The notes beneath the pieces were generated by a model, which was not told the origin of the DNA, made no database searches, and saw only the letters and a program-made list of their open reading frames with translations. From Henricia sp. BOLD:AAB3569 (taxonomy: Eukaryota; Echinodermata; Asteroidea; Spinulosida; Echinasteridae), in assembly GCA_037783545.1 (NCBI GenBank), contig JBBELK010000992.1, positions 186,001 through 250,000 of the forward strand: a DNA stretch of 64,000 bases, read 5' to 3'. Made by a program: the position numbers and the translations under genes. Shown piece after piece: positions 62,901 to 64,000 of the stretch. The stretch's first letter is position 1. Each line of letters opens with the position of its first letter.

Positions 62901-63341
62901 GTACATGTATGTACACATGTACTTAGCTGACTTATTATAGACCGGTTGATTTTTAGCACACACATCCTCAATCATGTACATGGAAATAATGCCATTCGTA
63001 ACATTTTTCCAATCCTGTAATCTGTCTTTTCCCCAATATGGAAATAATTCAGAATGTTTCATTACACTTCCAGCAACCTACATGTACATTGTACTGCCTT
63101 ACCTTCAGAAATGACTTAGCCGCTCGGCGTACATCCCTGTTATAGTCACTGTAATTCCATTTTACCCACTCGCCATTCCGTTTGATGGCCAAAGCCGTAT
63201 TGTTTGGGTAATCCTTAACGGCGCGGTCCAGCGCAGAATGAATAGTCTCTATTGGTATGTCACTATTCTTATCATTGAGCCGCGACTTGACTGCACCATT
63301 TGCCTTGCAAGTCCACAGGGAGTCTGCGGGGGCAAGCTCGC
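8756..63341 (-). CDS. ACSBG: Long-chain acyl-CoA synthetase, bubblegum (ACSBG) family; partial gene, 10 exons
   Basis: This gene encodes an enzyme that activates long-chain fatty acids to acyl-CoA through an acyl-AMP intermediate, usually membrane-associated. Coding exons, in transcript order: 63341-63103, 58477-58389, 52589-52388, 50512-50363, 45157-44990, 38973-38792, 21472-21421, 20365-20230, 18982-18873, 8906-8756. All have AG acceptors and GT donors, and their phases agree at every junction, giving about 493 codons without a stop. Family landmarks appear in order: GIYTTNSAEACQY, the P-loop-like YTSGTTGNPKGVM, VVSYLPLSH, GVPRVWEKI, YGMSESSG, FMGYLNMED, and GWLHSGDLGYVDERG with GRIK. Vertebrate ACSBG proteins are about 660-720 residues, so the extreme N-terminus and about 170 C-terminal residues lie outside the window. 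I saw nothing in 1-8755 resembling the next expected segment. Introns of 1-17 kb are packed with mobile elements. No broken or missing key residue is visible. The family is clear; whether it is the ACSBG1 or ACSBG2 orthologue is not. Confidence 0.95.
8907..9959. other. Intron 9, right part: no gene; poly-G tract
   Basis: Unique-looking AT-rich sequence. The only marked feature is a G homopolymer of about 19 bases near 9493-9512 followed by C-rich sequence. Confidence 0.5.
9960..11465. repeat. Dispersed repeat C, copy 1 (split)
   Basis: 9964-10260 matches 33440-33690, and about 10975-11465 matches about 33745-34245. Between them copy 1 has about 700 bp that copy 2 lacks, including a CAACTCG-type repeat at 10505-10755. 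Family unknown and no conserved open frame; likely a non-autonomous transposon. Confidence 0.7.
11466..12181. repeat. Fragment with foldback-family end, then unannotated
   Basis: Position 11466 begins GGTCATTCCGTGTCA, the end motif of the foldback element at 5590-6423. The opposite end is not seen. The rest to 12181 has no recognised feature. Confidence 0.4.
12182..12318. mobile_element. 137-bp near-perfect hairpin (mini-foldback)
   Basis: Arms of about 60 bp run from AAAGGCACAG through GCAATGCGCGCGCGCC and GAAATACGC.GCTCCAT around a loop of roughly 9 bp. The structure is either a very short foldback transposon or, if transcribed, a strong hairpin. No transcript evidence is available here. 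Confidence 0.75.
12570..13730. mobile_element. AATAGACCT family element, copy 2 (right end missing)
   Basis: The left end AATAGACCTGAAACGTA and GCGGTGCATTATGGGTGA match the element at 4493-4868. Its inner part at 13615-13730 is the reverse complement of 4646-4760. The right inverted end is absent because the sequence runs directly into the gypsy fossil. No transposase seen. Confidence 0.65.
15930..17185 (+). other. SGNH-hydrolase-like region of the gypsy fossil (interrupted)
   Basis: Before the inserted transposon there is a GHSFVKR motif, typical of the nucleophile-serine block of SGNH/GDSL esterases. After it there is DGVHLNPLGMTHYE, typical of the block with the catalytic Asp and His. The order and spacing fit one SGNH domain split by the insertion at 16145-16796. 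It lies between the integrase and the 3' LTR, so it looks like an accessory gene of the retroelement rather than a host gene. Esterase domains are known in some CR1 LINE ORF1 proteins; here the setting is a gypsy element. The region is a fossil. Confidence 0.65.
16145..16796 (+). mobile_element. PIF/Harbinger-like DNA transposon with Myb-type domain gene
   Basis: Inverted ends GGG(G/A)CCTTATTCAC(G/A)AAGCGCTCTTA bound a 652-bp element. CTGGG is repeated at the borders, a likely short target duplication. The plus strand carries an 83-residue open frame (16383-16634) with basic KKKQKRARKANFSGDEVDK followed by a Trp-containing helix pattern ending TWAKITRKINAM. This resembles the Myb/SANT-like DNA-binding protein that accompanies Harbinger transposases (NAIF1-like). 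The transposase gene itself is absent, so this is a deletion derivative. Confidence 0.7.
17374..17943 (+). repeat. Candidate 3' LTR of the gypsy fossil
   Basis: Starts TGTGGTGATTTG straight after the purine tract AGTAGGGGAGGA and ends ATCCGTAACA, giving TG...CA borders over 570 bp. No second copy is present in the window, so the call rests on the purine tract and border bases. Confidence 0.6.
17944..18872. repeat. Intron 9, left of exon i: TGACGTCA-bearing repeat
   Basis: The word GACGTCAT or a one-base variant recurs at about 18218, 18441, 18583 and 18748, with related flanks (accaattcaagt / aaaagtgtgacgtcatcat). This suggests a diverged tandem or nested repeat. The rest has no recognised feature. 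Confidence 0.4.
18873..18982 (-). CDS. ACSBG: ACSBG coding exon i
   Basis: 110 bp, acceptor gttgtatag, donor GAG|GTGAGG. It encodes PHTISVPDCYKMGSAGKCLP, then GAETKIHEPDQEGIGE. This corresponds to the GPHTxS...GK.(V/L)PG segment of ACSBG proteins. It ends in phase 0. Confidence 0.94.
19074..19100 (+). repeat. Poly-C tract
   Basis: An interrupted run of C on the plus strand in intron 8, about 100 bp from exon i. Low complexity only. Confidence 0.8.
19705..19912 (-). mobile_element. tRNA-derived SINE
   Basis: Read on the minus strand it begins GGTGTTATGGCCGAGCGG (A-box) and continues to GGTTCGATTCCGGG (B-box), with tRNA-Leu/Ser-like spacing. Then comes CCTTGAGCAAGGCACT, a tail element seen in several metazoan SINEs, and an A/T-rich 3' end (AAATAAAAATAAAAAA type). 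The split promoter and A-rich tail identify a SINE rather than a tRNA gene. Confidence 0.8.
20230..20365 (-). CDS. ACSBG: ACSBG coding exon h
   Basis: 136 bp, acceptor tttgattccag, donor CAG|GTATTG. It encodes VRQALGLDRCFLTFSAGAPI, then TTDTLNYFLGLNIPIYDIY and GMSESSG. YGMSE is the family form of the YGxTE motif (adenine-binding region). It ends after one base of a glycine codon. Confidence 0.95.
20630..21314. mobile_element. Palindrome-ended MITE, copy 1 (11-bp target duplication)
   Basis: A 685-bp element in intron 7 with long inverted ends. The outermost 17 bp, A(A/G)TCTTGG(C)CCAAGACT, are themselves palindromic. It is flanked by AACTAAGAAC(T/A) on both sides (20619-20629, 21315-21325), a 10-of-11 target duplication. 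Both arms carry GCTGCAAGAGGGCGCACTA, and the arms extend about 120 bp. The centre holds three GTGACCCAAATA units. The 11-bp duplication would suit a Mutator-like element, but no transposase is present. Confidence 0.82.
21421..21472 (-). CDS. ACSBG: ACSBG coding exon g (52-bp short exon)
   Basis: One base closes the previous arginine codon, then 17 codons read QPLPWGWTLANFLVFRK. The acceptor is tttgtcccaacag and the donor AAG|GTACCC. It fits the family segment just before VRQALG and restores the phase between exons f and h, which supports it despite its size. It lies 17.3 kb downstream of exon f. Confidence 0.88.
21984..22762 (+). mobile_element. TTAA element I (Kolobok/piggyBac-type MITE)
   Basis: A 779-bp element with inverted ends AGGGACACACCGGCTT flanked by TTAA (21980-21983, 22763-22766). 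It is similar along its length to elements II and III. It carries the insert ACCGGTACCGGTACATGT at a site where its relatives have a shorter form. The 147-residue open frame inside has no family match that I recognise. Confidence 0.85.
23275..23850 (+). repeat. GGGCTGGGCTGGGATGG minisatellite repeat, copy 1
   Basis: Three to four units of GGGCTGGGCTGGGATGG(C/T)TT are followed by a unique tail that matches 54560-54750 and then 55585-55800. Copy 2 has a much longer array (53925-54580). It is a dispersed repeat with an internal array. Confidence 0.75.
24002..24097 (+). repeat. 29-bp tandem repeat, about 3.3 units
   Basis: Units GCGCGATGCCAAATCGAACA plus AATGCACGG, with few differences. It generates overlapping open frames on both strands that are artefacts. 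Confidence 0.85.
24250..25400. other. Intron 6 stretch with no recognised feature
   Basis: AT-rich, with scattered ACATGT and ACCGGT words. No gene or repeat boundary seen. Confidence 0.4.
25408..25602. mobile_element. Inverted-repeat MITE
   Basis: About 195 bp bounded by inverted copies of ATATGG(A/G)CGTCTAGGGGT, with GCGTGAA(A/G)C(C/T)GAGC on both arms. No coding sequence. Confidence 0.65.
25608..25995. mobile_element. GGGTCCAAAA element, copy 1
   Basis: Ends are inverted copies of GGGTCCAAAA(G/T)TGT. The same type of ends (GGGTCCAAAAGTGTGACA, AACATTGGACCCC) occurs at 53098-53310, so this is a small family. It directly abuts the previous MITE. Confidence 0.55.
26214..26927 (-). mobile_element. 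TTAA element II, inside the LINE 3' region
   Basis: 714 bp flanked by TTAA (26210-26213, 26928-26931), ends AGGTACACACCTGC and AGGAACACACCTTC. It is in the opposite orientation to elements I and III. It was inserted after the LINE arrived. Confidence 0.85.
28088..28671. mobile_element. Inverted-repeat element with CGGTAGAGCACGG array, inside LINE RT
   Basis: Ends are inverted copies of AGC(G/T)ACAGTCACAT. Inside, words of the CGGTAGAGCACGGT type recur on both strands, so the element is largely built of one short motif in two orientations. It interrupts the LINE reverse transcriptase just before LDFSAAFD; (T)AAGC flanks both sides. Confidence 0.75.
30640..32000. repeat. 190/199-bp satellite array, about seven units
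   Basis: Successive TGAATGTTTTGAATTC starts lie at 30651, 30842, 31032, 31231, 31430, 31621 and 31820. The spacings are 191, 190, 199, 199, 191 and 199. The 9-bp difference comes from gain or loss of a CGGAGACG(C/G) unit inside each repeat. Units contain GCCGCCATTTTTCT, GAATAAAAACG and GCGCCCTCTCTGGAC. A degenerate piece recurs near 32197. No conserved protein frame. Confidence 0.9.
32589..32845. repeat. 43-bp tandem repeat, six units
   Basis: The unit is AAACTCGGCCCCAGACTGAC followed by TCGGCCCCAATTGCCTTGTG and TAC. Because 43 is not a multiple of three, the array reads through all frames. Long minus-strand open frames of 134-168 codons result. These are repeat artefacts. Confidence 0.9.
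33449..34250. repeat. Dispersed repeat C, copy 2
   Basis: Matches copy 1 at 9964-10260 and 10975-11465 and lacks the roughly 700 bp found in between there. It abuts the 5' end of the LINE. Confidence 0.75.
34720..35360. mobile_element. TAA-flanked MITE (Harbinger-type target) with AGAATGTCT repeats
   Basis: Ends AGCCTGTA(C/T)C(T/C)CACT(A/G)GG are inverted, and TAA flanks both sides (34717-34719, 35361-35363). This matches the 3-bp TAA/TWA target of PIF/Harbinger elements. The interior is a diverged array of CAGAATGTCTTGAGAAT-like words. It lies within TTAA element IV. Confidence 0.75.
36299..36497. mobile_element. MITE with CACC(T/C)GTTTCATAC ends
   Basis: About 199 bp bounded by inverted CACC(T/C)GTTTCATAC(T/A)GGCGCACCA(C/G)AGTCG. 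No coding sequence. Confidence 0.75.
36594..36790. repeat. Short repeat related to 4317-4485 and 5030-5060
   Basis: GAAGTTGATC(G/A)TGGCTTCAG and CCATCAAAT(AAT)CTGCACATTCCAATG occur in the same order as in 4325-4480, ending CTGATCAACTTCCC. In the earlier copy the MITE at 4493-4868 interrupts it. Confidence 0.6.
37304..38138 (+). mobile_element. TTAA element III, abutting element IV
   Basis: 835 bp flanked by TTAA (37300-37303, 38139-38142), ends AGGAACACACCTTC and AGGTACACACCTGC. It shares its left TTAA with the right end of element IV. It carries an insert of two ACATGT units near 37505 that element II lacks. Confidence 0.85.
38143..38791. other. Intron 6 end near exon f, no recognised feature
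   Basis: Contains AATAGGGCGACACA near 38157, a word also found near 34595 just left of element IV, so the TTAA elements may have landed in an older repeat. Confidence 0.4.
38792..38973 (-). CDS. ACSBG: ACSBG coding exon f
   Basis: 182 bp, acceptor atcaaacaag, donor CG|GTGAGT. It encodes GTLVNTLREVRPTGFLGVPR, then VWEKIQEKLKSISAGNSG and KKRIAEWAKDIGLRGN. It ends with two bases of an arginine codon. Confidence 0.95.
38974..41357. other. Intron 5 right part; solo palindromic end
   Basis: No gene seen. At 40189-40205 there is TGTCTTGGGCCAAGACT, the same 17-bp palindrome that ends the MITE at 20630-21314, but without a partner. A GTTT-rich tract lies at 41160-41240 next to the pogo element. Confidence 0.5.
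41358..43852 (+). mobile_element. Pogo/Tigger-type DNA transposon remnant
   Basis: Ends are inverted CCGTAATTTTCGGAATATAAGCC(G/A)C, flanked by TA on both sides (41356-41357, 43853-43854), as in the pogo branch of Tc1/mariner. ATAAGCCGCCCGG words repeat at both ends. Around 42500-42560 the plus strand encodes SFTVVLACTASGKKLKPMVI, a conserved piece of the pogo DDE transposase. The rest of the transposase is missing or frameshifted, so the element is dead. A second, 200-bp MITE is nested at 42911-43108. Confidence 0.82.
42911..43108. mobile_element. MITE nested in the pogo element
   Basis: About 198 bp, nearly all inverted repeat: TTTTGGGAGT.AAA.AATGCCG and GTGCGTGCGCGTTGTGTGTC occur on both arms. 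Confidence 0.75.
43855..44989. other. Intron 5 left part, low-complexity then unannotated
   Basis: T/GTTT-rich tract to about 43960, then AT-rich sequence and a C-rich stretch near 44200-44280. No gene seen. Confidence 0.4.
44990..45157 (-). CDS. ACSBG: ACSBG coding exon e
   Basis: 168 bp, 56 codons in phase 0, acceptor tttatttgcag, donor AAG|GTTAGT. It encodes FLWEAKGCTKVAHLKQGYET, then VVSYLPLSHVAAQLFDVYI and YFAQPDALK. It follows directly on VSHDG of the previous exon, as in vertebrate ACSBG. Confidence 0.95.
45551..45802 (-). repeat. 3' LTR of the gag/C2H2 element
   Basis: 252 bp, TGTAATGCCGG...GCAATTTACA on the minus strand, immediately after the purine tract GAAGGGGGCAG. It contains GAAATAAACG (a possible poly-A signal region) and CTAGCAGAGGGCGCCA, a CTCF-like motif. 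Confidence 0.75.
45731..46510 (-). other. C2H2 zinc-finger region of the LTR fossil
   Basis: Two adjacent C2H2-type fingers lead the open region: FRCRNCDKRFTRLGNLKRHQ and FECPLGCGKAFYQEDVRQRH. A long Pro/Arg/Ser-rich stretch without clear fold follows. It lies between the protease-like part and the 3' LTR, where pol would normally be. Such fingers usually bind DNA or RNA. In this setting a role in targeting or packaging is only a guess. It is part of a fossil element, not a host gene. Confidence 0.6.
47658..48754. mobile_element. Palindrome-ended element, copy 2 (perfect 11-bp target duplication)
   Basis: A 1097-bp insertion in the gag part of the LTR fossil. The ends AGTCTTTTGGCAAGACT and (reverse-complemented right end) AGTCTTGATGCAAGACC are inverted and self-palindromic. 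ACTGATAGATT flanks both sides exactly (47647-47657, 48755-48765). It is the same type as 20630-21314 but different inside. It contains CCGCCAGAGGGCGCG. No transposase recognised. Confidence 0.8.
49080..49460 (-). repeat. 42-bp in-frame tandem repeat in gag-like region
   Basis: TGCAGTGCGGAGC starts recur at 49091, 49133, 49175, 49205, 49246, 49276, 49318, 49360, 49402 and 49444. Spacings are mainly 42 or 30 bp, nearly all multiples of three. On the minus strand the unit reads LRTAQPYGAEQGN-like. It belongs to the LTR fossil. Confidence 0.85.
49480..49960 (-). repeat. 84-bp in-frame tandem repeat in gag-like region
   Basis: TTCCACGTGG recurs at 49513, 49597, 49681, 49765, 49849 and 49915, spaced 84 bp (28 codons) with a last unit of 66 bp. 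The minus-strand unit reads PDRLPTAHDHVEQLRSEPRT followed by PLTYGAES. It belongs to the LTR fossil and lies upstream of the 42-bp array. Confidence 0.88.
50363..50512 (-). CDS. ACSBG: ACSBG coding exon d (AMP-binding signature)
   Basis: 150 bp, exactly 50 codons in phase 0. It reads WSEFIELGNEIPDSDLDDII, then CCTLIYTSGTTGNPKGVM and VSHDG. The YTSGTTGNPKG stretch is the ATP/AMP-binding signature of the ANL superfamily and is intact. The donor is G|GTCAGT. Confidence 0.95.
50513..52387. other. Intron 3: MITE and ACATGT arrays
   Basis: An inverted pair TGGGTTTGTCCATGAAGTT (about 51689) / AACTTCATGGACAAACCCA (about 52106) bounds a roughly 420-bp element whose ends resemble those of the MITE at 135-572 (TGGGT.TGTCCA). 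Short ACATGT arrays lie at 50746-50768 and 51500-51530. No gene other than the flanking exons. Confidence 0.55.
52388..52589 (-). CDS. ACSBG: ACSBG coding exon c
   Basis: 202 bp, acceptor gtattttcag, donor GTA|GTAAGT. It encodes GFGTGIYTTNSAEACQYVAD, then ANIIVVENKTHLAKILKVW and LPHLKAIVLYTGKLDEKMD. It closes the glycine codon from the previous exon and ends in phase 0. Confidence 0.95.
52804..52987. mobile_element. 184-bp inverted-repeat MITE
   Basis: Both arms read GGGTTACAAATA...GTGTGACAACATGCCTTTCT then AAAAACCCTGTG. The centre also contains the inverted pair ACGCTCGTAAC / GTTACGAGCGT. Non-coding. Confidence 0.85.
53098..53310. mobile_element. GGGTCCAAAA element, copy 2
   Basis: Bounded by GGGGTCCAAAAGTGTGACA and AACATTGGACCCCTAA. 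Same end type as 25608-25995, with GGGGACACCAACA inside the right end. Confidence 0.6.
53880..55800 (+). repeat. GGGCTGGGCTGGGATGG minisatellite repeat, copy 2
   Basis: An array of GGGATG, GGGCTG and GGGCTTCGGGCTG units spans about 53930-54580. It is followed by a tail matching 23360-23540, the insertion at 54754-55556, and the rest of the tail (55585-55800) matching 23570-23745. The array is much longer than in copy 1. Confidence 0.8.
54754..55556. mobile_element. AACGTTC-rich element inside the minisatellite repeat
   Basis: 803 bp with CAGCT(A/G)AC inverted ends. GAACGTTC, AACGTCC and related words occur more than a dozen times near both ends. The uninterrupted site in copy 1 (about 23535) defines the insertion. 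Non-coding. Confidence 0.7.
55801..56629. other. Intron 2 stretch with no recognised feature
   Basis: AT-rich; the Lys-rich open frame at 55813-56187 comes from A-rich sequence and has no family resemblance. Confidence 0.4.
56630..56988. mobile_element. TTAA-flanked MITE, second family
   Basis: 359 bp with ends AGGAG(T/C)GTGACCAGA inverted, flanked by TTAA (56626-56629, 56989-56992). Its ends share AGG and a GTG/GTGTG-like core with elements I-IV, but the interior differs. Confidence 0.8.
57881..57910 (+). repeat. (ATT)n microsatellite
   Basis: About ten ATT units. The following 180 bp (CACCGGGGATGATCCCCC and onward) may be an old repeat tail but is not recognised. Confidence 0.85.
58389..58477 (-). 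CDS. ACSBG: ACSBG coding exon b
   Basis: 89 bp, acceptor ttttctgcag, donor GG|GTAAGT. It encodes LGLQRYHGVGIIGFNSPEWF and then ISNLGAMSAG, the conserved segment describing entry into the adenylation fold. It begins in phase 0 and ends after two bases of a glycine codon completed in the next exon. Confidence 0.95.
58590..58770 (+). repeat. GGTCTC array 1
   Basis: Repeated GGTCTC / GTCTCGGTCTCGG words with GAGACC complements at the left edge (CTCGAGAC), in intron 1 close to exon b. Confidence 0.85.
60048..60215 (+). repeat. GGTCTC array 2
   Basis: Same GGTCTCGGTCTC words on the same strand about 1.4 kb from array 1. The two may be the ends of one element or two copies of a repeat. Confidence 0.85.
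60847..61140. repeat. Dispersed repeat D, copy 2
   Basis: Matches 1-130 and 590-710. Where copy 1 has the TA MITE, this copy has an ACATGT ACCGGT pair (about 60980-60995), so it shows a different event at nearly the same site. Confidence 0.75.
61664..62574. mobile_element. Element with TAGGGCCAATGATTTTC ends
   Basis: 911 bp, ends inverted over 17 bp and flanked by AATATT on both sides (61658-61663, 62575-62580). AATATT is self-complementary, so it could be target duplication or part of the ends. ATTCCGTTTC words cluster just inside both ends. Non-coding. Confidence 0.7.
62590..62830 (+). repeat. Diverged tandem duplication
   Basis: GAATAGGAC(A/G)(G)TGGCTTTGCA and GAAAGCA(T/C)(G/T)GATACAG occur twice about 130 bp apart in the same order and strand. 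Confidence 0.65.
62836..62930. repeat. ACATGT/ACATGTATGT array
   Basis: The longest run of ACATGT hexamers in the window, with ACGT and ATGT variants, in intron 1. Many shorter runs of the same word are scattered throughout the window. Confidence 0.9.
63103..63341 (-). CDS. ACSBG: ACSBG coding exon a (first in window)
   Basis: 239 bp, preceded by a T-rich acceptor (ttttttaacag) and ended by AAG|GTAAGG. It starts with two bases of a split codon and ends in phase 0. It encodes the N-terminal region, beginning ELAPADSLWTCKANG and including TALAIKRNGEWVKWNYSDY and RRAAKSFLK, which matches the segment ahead of the AMP-binding core in ACSBG proteins. The upstream start exon is not seen in 63342-64000. 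Confidence 0.93.
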
Positions 63342-64000
63342 CTGTTAAAAAAAATAAATAAATAAAAAAAAAGTACAATTAATTAAATCTTTCCAAGTCA
63401 TACCTCATAGAATTGGGCTCAAATTGAGTTTAAATGTTCTTTATTACGTTGCGGCCATCTTCCCTTTCCCCTATTAAAACCAGAGTATTTAACTAAATCG
63501 AGACCTGCAGGATGTACATGTACAATGTAGTTGTACAATGTAGACTTTACACAATGTACATGTAGGCCCCTTGGTGAAATTGTCACTTGTGGTGATGGCA
63601 CATAGCGCGATCATACATTGTACAAACACGCATGCTCTTGCAAAATGGCCTCTCTACGCACTCGCACACGTATCCAACATGTCCAAACCCCTGTTGAAAT
63701 TCGCAACAGAAAACACGCCAACTTTTCTATTTTATTCAAACATTGTAGGCTTTCAAAATCTGATTTGCTCTTTTCCTGGAAGTCGCATAAACTTTACATA
63801 TCTTTCCCAAGTACACCTCATTATTTAAATAGAGTGCATTAAAAAAGCCCGTACATGTAAGTTAAAAAACGGGCCAACTTTTTAAGCCAAAATTGCCTAA
63901 ATTTCAAGAAGGTGTGTACATGTACCGGTACATGTAATTCAGATGCCTTATTCTTGGTGATCTGAGGAAATGTAATGTGTCATTCTTATATGAATGTCTG
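63342..64000. other. Intron upstream of exon a; no start exon found
   Basis: No ATG-led open segment with a donor compatible with exon a was found. The sequence is AT-rich with ACATGT words, so the gene continues beyond the right edge. Confidence 0.5.

Overview
This window is eukaryotic, intron-rich and repeat-rich DNA. It probably comes from a marine invertebrate deuterostome such as an amphioxus, hemichordate or echinoderm. That guess rests on the protein similarity of the one host gene, the mix of transposon families (TTAA elements, pogo, hAT-like, CR1/L2 LINE, Ty3/gypsy fossils, a tRNA-derived SINE) and the unusual abundance of the palindromic hexamers ACATGT and ACCGGT. No species can be named from the sequence alone.

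The only host protein-coding gene I can support is a long-chain acyl-CoA synthetase of the bubblegum family (ACSBG) on the minus strand. Ten coding exons (63341 down to 8756) have GT/AG borders, join in phase without a stop, and give about 493 codons. They cover the N-terminal region through the AMP-binding motif to the GD and GRIK region. The first exon or exons lie right of base 64000. The last part (about 170 residues, including the segment after the GRIK motif) lies left of base 1. Introns run from about 1 to 17 kb, and nearly everything else in the window is repeat sequence inside them.

Layout from left to right. 1-8755 (intron 10, open to the left): a repeat shared with the other end of the window, a TA-flanked MITE, and a 5.4 kb element with CACTG ends that holds several smaller foldback or inverted-repeat elements. 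8907-18872 (intron 9): a two-copy repeat, a near-perfect hairpin, and a 5'-truncated Ty3/gypsy fossil with an extra SGNH-hydrolase-like region, itself split by a Myb-domain DNA transposon. 18983-21420: a tRNA-derived SINE and a palindrome-ended MITE with an 11-bp target duplication. 21473-38791 (intron 6): four TTAA elements, a CR1/L2-type LINE split by three later insertions (one a 2.9 kb hAT-like element carrying a 190/199-bp satellite), and several MITEs. 38974-44989 (intron 5): a 2.5 kb pogo-type element. 45158-50362 (intron 4): an LTR fossil with gag, zinc knuckle and protease-like parts plus a two-finger C2H2 region but no visible reverse transcriptase, interrupted by a second 11-bp-TSD element. 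50513-64000 (introns 3 to 1): MITEs, GC-rich minisatellites, GGTCTC arrays and ACATGT arrays.

Most notable: (i) comparison of repeat copies shows apparent gain of whole palindromic hexamers (ACCGGT, ACATGT) at single sites; (ii) two insertions share 17-bp palindromic ends and 11-bp target duplications; (iii) two TTAA elements abut and share one TTAA; (iv) the two LTR fossils carry unusual accessory domains (SGNH-like, C2H2); (v) CTCF-like motifs recur within the mobile elements.
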